A stretch of 6,733 nt of DNA from Chitinophagaceae bacterium (GTDB lineage: Bacteria > Bacteroidota > Bacteroidia > Chitinophagales > Chitinophagaceae). The notes beneath the pieces were generated by a model, which ran no database searches, was not told the DNA's origin, and saw nothing but the letters and a program-made list of their open reading frames with translations. Location of the stretch: positions 1-6,733 of the forward strand of contig JAGOUF010000132.1 of assembly GCA_018061385.1 (NCBI GenBank), in the 5' to 3' direction. Every line of letters begins with the position of its first letter. Position 1 is the first letter of the stretch. This document shows, piece by piece, positions 1 through 6,687 of the stretch. The position numbers and the translations under genes are program-made.

Positions 1-527
1 TCGGCAGCTGCAGAAACAGGTGAGTTTGGATTGCAACAAATACTGCCTGTAACAATGTTTCTTTTTCTACATTCTTCCAATGCCCCAATTACATAAGGTG
101 TAGTTCCGCTAGCAGCTAAACCAATAACCACATCTTTATCGTTTACATTGTATTGTACTAAATCTTTCCAACCTTGTAATTTGCTATCTTCTGCAAATTC
201 TACAGCTTCTGTAATAGCTTTTAGTCCACCAGCAATAATGCCAATTACTAAACCATAAGGTACCCCATAAGTAGGAGGACATTCGCTTGCATCTACTATG
301 CCTAAACGACCACTAGTACCTGCACCAATGTAAAATAATCTTCCACCCGAAAGCATTTTATCGCTAACAATTGATGTTAGTTTTTCAATTTGTGGAATGG
401 CTTTTTCAACAGCCAATGGTACAGATTTGTCTTCTGTATTAATGTTCATCAACAATTCATGAACACTCATGCTTTCTAAATGGCTATAGGTTGAGGGTTG
501 TTCTGTAACTCGTATGAATTTATTCAT
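1..527 (-). CDS. murQ: N-acetylmuramic acid 6-phosphate etherase MurQ (partial, C-terminus beyond window)
   Basis: MurQ is a cytoplasmic SIS-domain enzyme that cleaves the D-lactyl ether of MurNAc-6-phosphate to give GlcNAc-6-phosphate and D-lactate, a step in peptidoglycan recycling. The 175 complete codons seen start at the ATG whose complement is 525-527. They carry the family's N-terminal TEQ motif (residues 8-10), the sugar-phosphate-binding run FYIGAGTSGRLG (65-76), the signature DASECPP (79-85) and LAASGTTPYVI (137-147). Glu82 and Glu113 fall where E. coli MurQ has its catalytic Glu83 and Glu114. The family is usually about 270-300 residues, so roughly the last 100 lie off the left edge; the cut is the window boundary, not a mutation. 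It lies 49 bases downstream of an amino-sugar kinase on the same strand, with no convincing promoter or terminator between them, so co-transcription is likely. Identity is secure. Confidence 0.95.
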   Translation of the reverse strand, partial: MNKFIRVTEQPSTYSHLESMSVHELLMNINTEDKSVPLAVEKAIPQIEKLTSIVSDKMLSGGRLFYIGAGTSGRLGIVDASECPPTYGVPYGLVIGIIAGGLKAITEAVEFAEDSKLQGWKDLVQYNVNDKDVVIGLAASGTTPYVIGALEECRKRNIVTGSICCNPNSPVSAAA

Positions 528-576
528 ATCAGCAAATTAACGCAATATTATGCGGATTTATTCTGATAAATGTAAG

Positions 577-1413
577 TTACTTATGGAAATTAATCAAACC
601 TTCCATTGGTTTTTTTAAAATAATGCCCAATTCGAGTTCGTAAACATTGCATAATTCCTTTAAAACATCTTTATAACCATGTGCAACACTACCCACAAAA
701 TTGATAGGTAAGGTCCAACTTTCTGTATATTTTGGAAGATGTGTGAAGAAGAAATCGTTCAAAGCATCTTCAATAATATTTTCAACCATATAATGACCTC
801 TATTTTCAACTAAAAAATTATTAAAAGTTGCTAAGTATCTGTTGGCCAATGGTTTTTTATAAACAGCGTCTAAAATTTCTGTTTTGTTTGTATTGAATTG
901 TTTTTCGAAACGGCTTAACAAATCTTCATCAAATGTTTGATACAAATAGTATTGTAAAACTTTTTTTCCTAAGTAAGCACCGCTGCCTTCATCTCCCAAA
1001 ACATACCCTAAACCTGGACTATTTTTTACTATTTTTTTACCATTGAAATAACATGAATTAGAGCCTGTGCCCAGTATACAAGCAATGCCTTTATTATTGC
1101 CACATAAGGCTCTTGCAGCTGCTAATAAATCGTGGTTAATTTCAATTTTAGCTCCTTTAAAAAGTTTTTTTAGTGCAGCATTTACAATTTTTACATTGTT
1201 TACATTACTTAAGCCAGTGCCATAAAAATAAATATTAGATATTTCTACATTTTTTAGTTTGGGCAAAAGTTCTTTTTGTAAAAGTTCAATTATTTGGGTT
1301 GTATCTAAAAAATATGGACTAATTCCTTGTGTTAAAATGGTTTTCTTTTTGCCATTGTTTATTAAGCACCATTCACATTTTGTAGAACCACTATCAGCAA
1401 TTAACTGTATCAT
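577..1413 (-). CDS. BadF/BadG/BcrA/BcrD-family amino-sugar kinase (GlcNAc and/or MurNAc kinase, MurK-like)
   Basis: This is a 278-residue cytoplasmic kinase of the ASKHA fold, close to the usual length of Bacteroidota members annotated as N-acetylglucosamine kinase. Visible motifs are the phosphate-1 loop DSGSTK (residues 7-12), a likely catalytic aspartate Asp95 in HDLLAAARA, the phosphate-2 loop LGTGSNS (114-120), the sugar-site motif GLGYVLGDEGSG (134-145) and the adenosine motif VGSVAHG (240-246). The family phosphorylates the sugar 6-hydroxyl using ATP. The adjacent downstream murQ suggests that MurNAc is a substrate, as for MurK in the Tannerella forsythia murTKQ cluster and Clostridium MurK, which accepts both MurNAc and GlcNAc. 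The sequence alone cannot choose between the two sugars. No sugar transporter gene is visible on this side. The ATG start places the DSGSTK loop at the usual distance from the N-terminus; upstream is AT-rich with no clear Shine-Dalgarno sequence, normal for this phylum. Confidence 0.88.
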   Translation of the reverse strand: MIQLIADSGSTKCEWCLINNGKKKTILTQGISPYFLDTTQIIELLQKELLPKLKNVEISNIYFYGTGLSNVNNVKIVNAALKKLFKGAKIEINHDLLAAARALCGNNKGIACILGTGSNSCYFNGKKIVKNSPGLGYVLGDEGSGAYLGKKVLQYYLYQTFDEDLLSRFEKQFNTNKTEILDAVYKKPLANRYLATFNNFLVENRGHYMVENIIEDALNDFFFTHLPKYTESWTLPINFVGSVAHGYKDVLKELCNVYELELGIILKKPMEGLINFHK

Positions 1414-1510
1414 AAAAAATATTATTAAAGATTGAACTATTAAACTTACAAAATTGTAAACTAAATTAACAGATATTCGTAGTTTAATTTAGTACAAAGA
1501 AGCAACATTT
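1414..1510. promoter_or_regulatory. Divergent intergenic region with outward promoters
   Basis: These 97 bases separate the start codons of the amino-sugar kinase (minus) and the S41 peptidase (plus), so promoters for both units should lie here. Bacteroidota promoters have a -7 element TAnnTTTG and a -33 TTTG/TTG element. On the minus strand CAATTTTG (1456-1449) matches seven of eight -7 positions and would give a leader of about 30 bases, but no -33 element sits at the right distance. On the plus strand TAGTTTAA (about 1480-1487) is a weaker match. The region's role is inferred from gene layout; the exact boxes are not established. Confidence 0.5.
1446..1459. promoter_or_regulatory. Interrupted palindrome, possible operator
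   Basis: TTACAA and TTGTAA form perfect 6-base inverted arms around a 2-base AA centre, in the middle of the divergent promoter region. The site overlaps the best minus-strand -7 candidate, so a dimeric regulator bound here could affect the recycling genes. In DNA this AT-rich, a palindrome of this length can arise by chance, so the operator role is only a suggestion. Confidence 0.22.
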
Positions 1511-3115
1511 ATGTCAAGTAAAAAATTACAGATTTGGTTACCCATACTTTTTTCGTTGGTAATGGTAGTAGGTATGTTTATTGGATACAATTTAAGAGAA
1601 CATTCTGGCAATGTTAGTTTTCTTAGTTCTGGCAAAAAAGGATCGGTGCAAGAGGTAATGGATTTAATAAGAAGTAAATATGTTGATGACGTAAAAGTGG
1701 ATAGTATTGGTGAATTGGCAATAGAGGAAATATTAACGCATCTAGATCCACATTCTCTATACATTCCTCCAGTATATGTAAAAACAGTTAACGACGATTT
1801 GATGGGCAATTTTCAAGGTATTGGAGTTGAATTTCAAATGTTTGATGATACTGTGAATGTAATTAATGTTATGAAAGATGGACCATCTGAAAAAGCAGGT
1901 GTTTTAATAGGCGATAAGATTATAAAAGTGAATGATAGCATACAATTGGCAGGTGTAAAAATTAAAGCAGATGATATTAGAAAATATTTAAGAGGCGAAG
2001 AAAACAGTAAAGTAAATATAACAGTTTTAAGAAACAATCAATTAAAAAAGATAGAAATTACAAGAGGTATAATTCCAGTTTCTACAATAGATGCAGCATA
2101 TTTAATTGAGCCAAAAATTGGTTATATACGCATTAATAAATTTGGTGAAAAAACTTATGAAGAGTTTATGGAGAATTTAGAAAAATTGCAAAAGAAACAA
2201 ATGAAATCTCTAATACTAGATTTACGTGGAAATGGTGGCGGATTAATGAATGAAGCTGTTGATATTGCTGATGAATTTTTAAATGATAACAAACTAATTG
2301 TTTACACCGAAGGAAGTAAAGCCCCACGATTTGAATATAAATGTAAAAGAGATGGTTTATTTGAAGAGGGCAAATTGGTTGTATTAGTAGACGAAACAAG
2401 TGCAAGTGCAAGTGAAGTATTATCTGGTGCTTTACAAGATTGGGATAGAGCAACAATAATTGGTAGAAGAACATTTGGCAAAGGATTGGTTCAACAACAA
2501 TTTAATTTAAGCAATGGCGGAGCAGTTAGGCTTACAGTTTCTAGATATTATTCTCCTTTAGGTAGAAACATTCAAAAACCATATACCAATAAATCTCGTA
2601 AAGAGTATGAAGAAGAATTGACTGAAAGGTATATAGATGGCGAGTTGGTAAAAGGCGATTCTTTAAAATTTGCAACTACAAGATTTAAAACACCAAATGG
2701 AAGAATAGTTTATGGAGGTGGAGGTATTACTCCAGATGTTTTTGTACCTGTAGATACAACATTGGTAATTAAAGAAATGAATAAGCTATATAGAAAAAAT
2801 ACAATGGGTAAATTTGTGTATAATTATTACACAGCTCGTATGCCTTTTTTCAGCCAAATGAAAACAAGTGCCGATTTTAAAAACCAATATTCAGTAACCG
2901 ATGGTGATTGGAAGCAATTGGTAGAATATGCACAAAAAGATAGTATTCAATTAAATAATGTTTCAGGCAATTCAAAACAATATTTAATGAATCAGTTTAA
3001 GAGCTTACTATCAAAACAATTATTTAGAAGTGAGGGTTATTATGAAGTTTCAAATGCTTCAGATTCTGTTGTTTTAAAGGCCATTTCAGAAATTAAACTA
3101 CCTAAAAAGGAGTAA
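1511..3115 (+). CDS. S41 family C-terminal processing peptidase (CtpA/Prc type), membrane-anchored, PDZ-containing
   Basis: This 534-residue serine peptidase of family S41 acts in the periplasm, where relatives trim or degrade envelope proteins from their C-termini. Residues about 8-26 form one hydrophobic segment (an N-terminal anchor or uncleaved signal) after a short basic stretch. A PDZ domain follows at about 99-175, with the FQGIGVEF binding-loop motif at 101-108. The peptidase core runs about 200-355, with LDLRGNGGG (236-244), ETSASASE (295-302) and TFGKGLVQQ (321-329). Ser299, Asp310 and Lys324 have the same spacing as Ser430/Asp441/Lys455 of E. coli Prc, so the Ser-Lys dyad is intact. 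The C-terminal helical extension (about 410-534) is usual for Bacteroidota members of 530-550 residues. It is transcribed divergently from the amino-sugar kinase and followed by a probable terminator, so it may be monocistronic. Substrate unknown. Confidence 0.94.
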   Translation: MSSKKLQIWLPILFSLVMVVGMFIGYNLREHSGNVSFLSSGKKGSVQEVMDLIRSKYVDDVKVDSIGELAIEEILTHLDPHSLYIPPVYVKTVNDDLMGNFQGIGVEFQMFDDTVNVINVMKDGPSEKAGVLIGDKIIKVNDSIQLAGVKIKADDIRKYLRGEENSKVNITVLRNNQLKKIEITRGIIPVSTIDAAYLIEPKIGYIRINKFGEKTYEEFMENLEKLQKKQMKSLILDLRGNGGGLMNEAVDIADEFLNDNKLIVYTEGSKAPRFEYKCKRDGLFEEGKLVVLVDETSASASEVLSGALQDWDRATIIGRRTFGKGLVQQQFNLSNGGAVRLTVSRYYSPLGRNIQKPYTNKSRKEYEEELTERYIDGELVKGDSLKFATTRFKTPNGRIVYGGGGITPDVFVPVDTTLVIKEMNKLYRKNTMGKFVYNYYTARMPFFSQMKTSADFKNQYSVTDGDWKQLVEYAQKDSIQLNNVSGNSKQYLMNQFKSLLSKQLFRSEGYYEVSNASDSVVLKAISEIKLPKKE

Positions 3116-3170
3116 CTTCCTATGTTTTTTAGTCAAATTCAAGTAATTTTAAAAATTAAATCGTAAATTG

Positions 3171-3195
3171 AGTAACTTTTTTAAGTTATTTTTTT
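3171..3195 (+). terminator. Probable AT-only intrinsic terminator after the S41 peptidase gene
   Basis: TAACTT (3173-3178) pairs perfectly with AAGTTA (3183-3188) across a TTTT loop, and two more outer pairs (A-T and G-U) extend the stem to eight. Seven T residues (3189-3195) follow at once. The position, about 55 bases after the peptidase stop and before the next start, suits a terminator. The stem has a single G-C pair plus a G-U pair, so it should be weak and some read-through into the GYF_2 gene is possible. Confidence 0.55.
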
Positions 3196-3218
3196 ATAAC
3201 AGATGAAGTGAGTTTTAT

Positions 3219-3449
3219 ATGGAGAAAATTTATATTTTAAAAAAGAAAAAATTAATGTACGGACCTTATTCTTTGAATTATGTAAAAGAAAAAGGCATTA
3301 AAAAAGATGATATGGTTTGGTATGAAGGTTTAAATGATTGGACCCAAGCCGAAAATATAGAATTCTTAACCCCATTTATTTCTACTGATGCTAACTCAGC
3401 TTTAAAAAAGAAAAATTTAATTCAAAAAGTTTTTAGTTTTTTGCAGTAA
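3219..3449 (+). CDS. Small stand-alone GYF_2 (DUF4339) domain protein
   Basis: This 76-residue protein is almost entirely one GYF_2 domain. It opens with a short strand (MEKIYILKK), then has the family's YGPYS motif (residues 14-18), a short helix, a Gly-Ile turn and the diagnostic VWYEGLNDWTQA (33-44). GYF-type domains generally bind proline-rich peptides; in bacteria GYF_2 is often fused to membrane domains and has no fixed biochemical role. Here there is no fused partner, signal peptide or transmembrane segment, so the protein is predicted cytoplasmic. After the domain comes a short tail with a basic KKK (63-65) and a hydrophobic/basic helix-like end (NLIQKVFSFLQ). The ATG at 3219 gives the domain its complete N-terminal strand; an ATG at 3203 is out of frame and closes after two codons. 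It lies 103 bases after the S41 gene, beyond a probable terminator, and 76 bases before the T9SS cargo gene. Confidence 0.82.
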   Translation: MEKIYILKKKKLMYGPYSLNYVKEKGIKKDDMVWYEGLNDWTQAENIEFLTPFISTDANSALKKKNLIQKVFSFLQ

Positions 3450-3497
3450 TCTTAACCATTTAAAAAAAGTCATCAATCCAATATTCAATGGCCTAAC

Positions 3498-3505
3498 TAG
3501 TTTTC
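3498..3505 (+). promoter_or_regulatory. Weak -7-like element upstream of the T9SS cargo gene
   Basis: TAGTTTTC matches seven of eight positions of the Bacteroidota -7 consensus TAnnTTTG, about 20 bases before the ATG at 3526. No TTG or TTTG lies at the expected -33 position and the implied leader would be very short, so this is a tentative mark only. Confidence 0.18.
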
Positions 3506-3525
3506 TAAGTTAATCGTTGATTATT

Positions 3526-6500
3526 ATGAATGGATGTAAATCTTTTTTGATTATAATTCTCCTATTTGTAATGCAAACATTACAAGCTCAACCTTTCGAT
3601 TACTATTCTCAAGGTAATCTTGACCCTACTGACCCTTTAAGTTGGAATACAGCAAGAGATGGAACAGGAAATGCTGGAGATTTAAATAATTTAATTTTTG
3701 ATGAAGGCAATAATTTTTATATACAAGAAAATCATTCAATGCCCACAACACAAGAATGGTACTTAAATGGAGGTGCAACAGTAATTATAGAAAACGGTGG
3801 AGTTTTAATTTCAGAGTTTCAAATAGTTTTATCCAATGGAACATTTAATGTATTAGATGGTGGAAAATACATACAAAATAGCAACGACTTTTTGCCTTGG
3901 AGTATTTTTAATGGTACAACTGCAAATTTTGAAGGAAATATAGCAAATGGGGGTAGTATTTTTGAAATAACTTCTCCAAACACTAAAATAGAAAATCCAA
4001 GTGGTGGTTTTTTTAATCTAACTATTAATAGTGGCGGTACATGTCAATCATTAACAGATATTACCATTAATGGTCTCTTTAAAATAGAAGGAGGCTCTAC
4101 CTATAATGCGGCAAATAAAAAGGTTAACCTAGGTTCAACAGCAACTACTTCTGGCACTGGTTTACTTCAAACTCAAGTTCTTTCAAATGCAATTTCATCC
4201 AATAAAACATGGGAGTTTAGTGTTGAATATAGTAGCTCTAGTGGAAGTATTCAAAATGTACTACCTGGAACATATAATAATCTTAACACTTCTGCATTTT
4301 TACCCACACAAAGAAATAGATCGTATTCTGGAGTAATCAAAATTGCTGGAACTTTTACACCAACAACAGCAACCAATACTGTGAATACTTCTACATTTGA
4401 ATTTAATGCAATAGGAAGTCAAAATATACCATCCTTTTCATTTTATAATTTAACCATTTCCAATGCTGGAACAAAAACTATTACTGGAGATGTTAGTGTA
4501 AACAACACTTTATCTGTAAATGATGCAGCCGGCTTTTTAAGCATAAATGGAAACACTTTAACCTTAAACAAAGACATTAGTTTAACTGGAAGTTTAAAAG
4601 GTTCATCAACATCCAATTTAACTATTGCAGGTACAAGTGGTGGAGCTCCTACCATAAAGTTCAATGCTGCAATTACAGATTCTATAATAAATACATTTAC
4701 CCTAAATAGAACTGGTTCTGGAGCAGGAATAACACTTGCGTCGGGTGTGGCTATAACAAAGTTGTTGAATATAAATAATGGTACTTTGTTTATGAACAAT
4801 CAAATTGTTACATTAAGGTCTAGTTCAATAGCCAACACTGCTCAAATTGGTCAATTCTCTGGGGCTATAAACTATGGCAGTACAGGTTTATTTACTGTTG
4901 AAAGATTTATACCAAATACGCCAAAAAATAATAGAGGATATAGAGATATTGCACCTTCTGTGAATACTCCAAGTGGAATTAACTTTTTTGAAACTTGGCA
5001 AGAAAGTGGAAATAATGTAAACGGATTGGGTGTATTTATTACTGGTGTTATAGGAGCCTCACCAGGTGGGATAGACAATACAACAGGGTTGGACAAAACA
5101 CTTTCTGGTGCTAAATCCTTATATACACAACTCAATGGTGTATGGAGTGAAATAGTAAATTCAAAATCTACCAAACCCCACGTTTATCAAGGATATAGAG
5201 TATTTGTAAGAGGTGATAGAAATATTAATTTATATCAAGTACCGCAAGCAACTATAATGAATAGGGCAGTTACTTTAAGAACTCATGGTAAAATTATTAC
5301 AGGCTCTGTTACTTATACAACAACAGGTACCAGCAACAGCAACCTTAATTCAAGTTATGGGTTAAACAACAACAATACAAGTGGCGATTACTCTTTTTTA
5401 GGAAACCCTTATGTGGCAGCAATAGATTGGGGTTTAACTACTAAAACCAATATCTCTAATACATACACAGTTTGGGATGGTACAATTGGTACTCAAGGTG
5501 CTTATGTAAGTTGGGATGGAATGACAAATAATAATGTAAGTAGCAATGTAAATCAATACATACAACCAGGACAAGCATTTTTTGTAGAAACAACAGCTAA
5601 TAGTCCACAATTAGTTATTGCTGAATCTAATAAAGCAACTTCATCAACTTTAACTGGGGTATTTAAAACAAAATCGACTATTAATAAAATAGCATTTGGT
5701 ATTTATAAAGATGTGGCAGATTTAGGTGGTGAAACCAATATGGATGGTTGTGTAGCACTTTTTTATCCAGAGGCATCTAATGCAATTAATAGAAATGACG
5801 CACCTAAGTTTTCAAATGGTACCGAAAATATTTCAATATTTAGAAACAATAAAAATATAAGTATTGAGCACAGAGAAATGCCTTTGTTTACAGATACGAT
5901 TCCATTAAGAGTTTTTCAAATGCAAAGTGGAATTACTTATACCTTAAAAGTATTTACACAAGATTTTAATACCAATTGTAATGCGTATATTTTAGACAAG
6001 TTTGAGAATACTGAATTCAAAACAAATTCAACAGATACTACCAATATTTTGTTTACAGTAAATTCTAGTATTGCTGCAAGTTTTAACAATCGATTTTACT
6101 TAGTGTTTAAACCTAAAATAGTATTGCCATTAGCAACTATAAATGTTTCAGCAATTGTTAAAAATAACAATATCCACGTTGGTTGGCAAACAAACCATGA
6201 AACTCAGTTATTGCAATACGAGATTGAAAAATCAAAAGATGGCATTAGGTTTTCTAAAATAGGGGTAGTAAAAGCAAATAATTTAATTGTTAGTGAATAT
6301 AATTTTTTAGATACTGAATCAACAGCAAAAGTTGTTTATTATAGAATAAAAATGATACAACAAGATGGAAATTTTTCATATTCCAATACAATTCAAGTTC
6401 AATTAAATTTTGCAGTAAACAATCAATTATTGGTGTATCCTAACCCTATAAAAAATAAAACTTTTACGTTGCAATTGTTTAATATAAAAGTAGCAGAATA

Positions 6501-6687
6501 CAAACTGCAATTATTTAATGATTTAGGACAAGAAGTATATTTTCAGCGTTTAATATTTCCTACAACTACAAATATTTCTCAAAATATTGATTTGAAAAAT
6601 TCAAATCTGCCTTTTGGAAGTTATCAATTGCTGTTAACCAACAATTTAGGTTACAAACAAACTGAAAGAATTTTAATAGAACATTAA
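3526..6687 (+). CDS. Large secreted beta-repeat protein with FN3-like domain and T9SS type A sorting domain
   Basis: This is a 1053-residue protein exported by Sec and then by the type IX secretion system to the cell surface or medium. Residues 1-21 form a signal peptide: a hydrophobic core FLIIILLFVMQTL, then LQA with likely cleavage before QPF. About 75-455 is rich in Gly, Asn, Thr and Ser and reads as short beta-strands with degenerate repeats (NLTI followed by a TLSVN-like strand), suggesting a beta-solenoid or stacked strands. About 456-705 is a block I recall from other T9SS cargo, with YRVFVRGDR (557-565), GNPY (626-629), IDW (633-635) and IQPGQAFFV (679-687). An FN3-like domain lies at about 872-957. 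The type A sorting domain occupies about 968-1053, with YPNP at 971-974 and ending in ERILIEH. No catalytic motif is recognised; an adhesin or matrix role is a guess. ATG 3526 is chosen over in-frame TTG 3517, since it begins a standard signal peptide. Confidence 0.85.
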   Translation: MNGCKSFLIIILLFVMQTLQAQPFDYYSQGNLDPTDPLSWNTARDGTGNAGDLNNLIFDEGNNFYIQENHSMPTTQEWYLNGGATVIIENGGVLISEFQIVLSNGTFNVLDGGKYIQNSNDFLPWSIFNGTTANFEGNIANGGSIFEITSPNTKIENPSGGFFNLTINSGGTCQSLTDITINGLFKIEGGSTYNAANKKVNLGSTATTSGTGLLQTQVLSNAISSNKTWEFSVEYSSSSGSIQNVLPGTYNNLNTSAFLPTQRNRSYSGVIKIAGTFTPTTATNTVNTSTFEFNAIGSQNIPSFSFYNLTISNAGTKTITGDVSVNNTLSVNDAAGFLSINGNTLTLNKDISLTGSLKGSSTSNLTIAGTSGGAPTIKFNAAITDSIINTFTLNRTGSGAGITLASGVAITKLLNINNGTLFMNNQIVTLRSSSIANTAQIGQFSGAINYGSTGLFTVERFIPNTPKNNRGYRDIAPSVNTPSGINFFETWQESGNNVNGLGVFITGVIGASPGGIDNTTGLDKTLSGAKSLYTQLNGVWSEIVNSKSTKPHVYQGYRVFVRGDRNINLYQVPQATIMNRAVTLRTHGKIITGSVTYTTTGTSNSNLNSSYGLNNNNTSGDYSFLGNPYVAAIDWGLTTKTNISNTYTVWDGTIGTQGAYVSWDGMTNNNVSSNVNQYIQPGQAFFVETTANSPQLVIAESNKATSSTLTGVFKTKSTINKIAFGIYKDVADLGGETNMDGCVALFYPEASNAINRNDAPKFSNGTENISIFRNNKNISIEHREMPLFTDTIPLRVFQMQSGITYTLKVFTQDFNTNCNAYILDKFENTEFKTNSTDTTNILFTVNSSIAASFNNRFYLVFKPKIVLPLATINVSAIVKNNNIHVGWQTNHETQLLQYEIEKSKDGIRFSKIGVVKANNLIVSEYNFLDTESTAKVVYYRIKMIQQDGNFSYSNTIQVQLNFAVNNQLLVYPNPIKNKTFTLQLFNIKVAEYKLQLFNDLGQEVYFQRLIFPTTTNISQNIDLKNSNLPFGSYQLLLTNNLGYKQTERILIEH
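4009..4773 (+). repeat. Degenerate beta-strand repeats within the T9SS cargo gene
   Basis: Two similar protein segments are encoded at 4009-4086 (FFNLTI, then DITINGLFKI) and 4441-4518 (FYNLTI, then DVSVNNTLSV). A weaker relative lies at about 4687-4773 (NTFTLN, then VAITKLLNI). Each has a strand of the form aromatic-x-N-L-T-I, a Gly/Thr-rich turn and a second strand about ten residues later. The match is at protein level; the DNA copies have diverged, so this is an old internal duplication and not a recombination-active tandem repeat. Confidence 0.4.

Noticed and set aside
533..540. TTAATTTG on the minus strand, a seven-of-eight match to the -7 promoter consensus just before murQ
   Set aside because: It ends only five bases from the murQ start codon, leaving no room for a transcription start and leader.
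541..554. Small inverted repeat CGCA-N6-TGCG between the kinase and murQ
   Set aside because: The stem is only 4 bases and no T run follows in the transcript direction, so it supports neither a terminator nor a clear operator.
1489..1809. Open frame of 106 codons on the minus strand overlapping the start of the S41 peptidase gene
   Set aside because: The opposite strand encodes the anchor segment and conserved N-terminal region of the peptidase; the antisense translation is low-complexity Ser/Thr/Leu/Ile with no motif.
2166..2474. Open frame of 102 codons on the minus strand inside the S41 peptidase gene
   Set aside because: It is antisense to the catalytic core, and its Leu/His/Gln-rich translation is compositional. 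Another at 1834-2037 is rejected for the same reason.
4443..4799. Open frame of 118 codons on the minus strand inside the T9SS cargo gene
   Set aside because: It lies wholly opposite a well-supported secreted protein gene, has no recognisable domain, and its valine/proline/phenylalanine-rich translation is what the antisense of Asn/Thr/Gly-rich codons produces.
4872..5174. Open frame of 100 codons on the minus strand inside the T9SS cargo gene
   Set aside because: Same reasoning: antisense shadow with no family resemblance and no separate leader.
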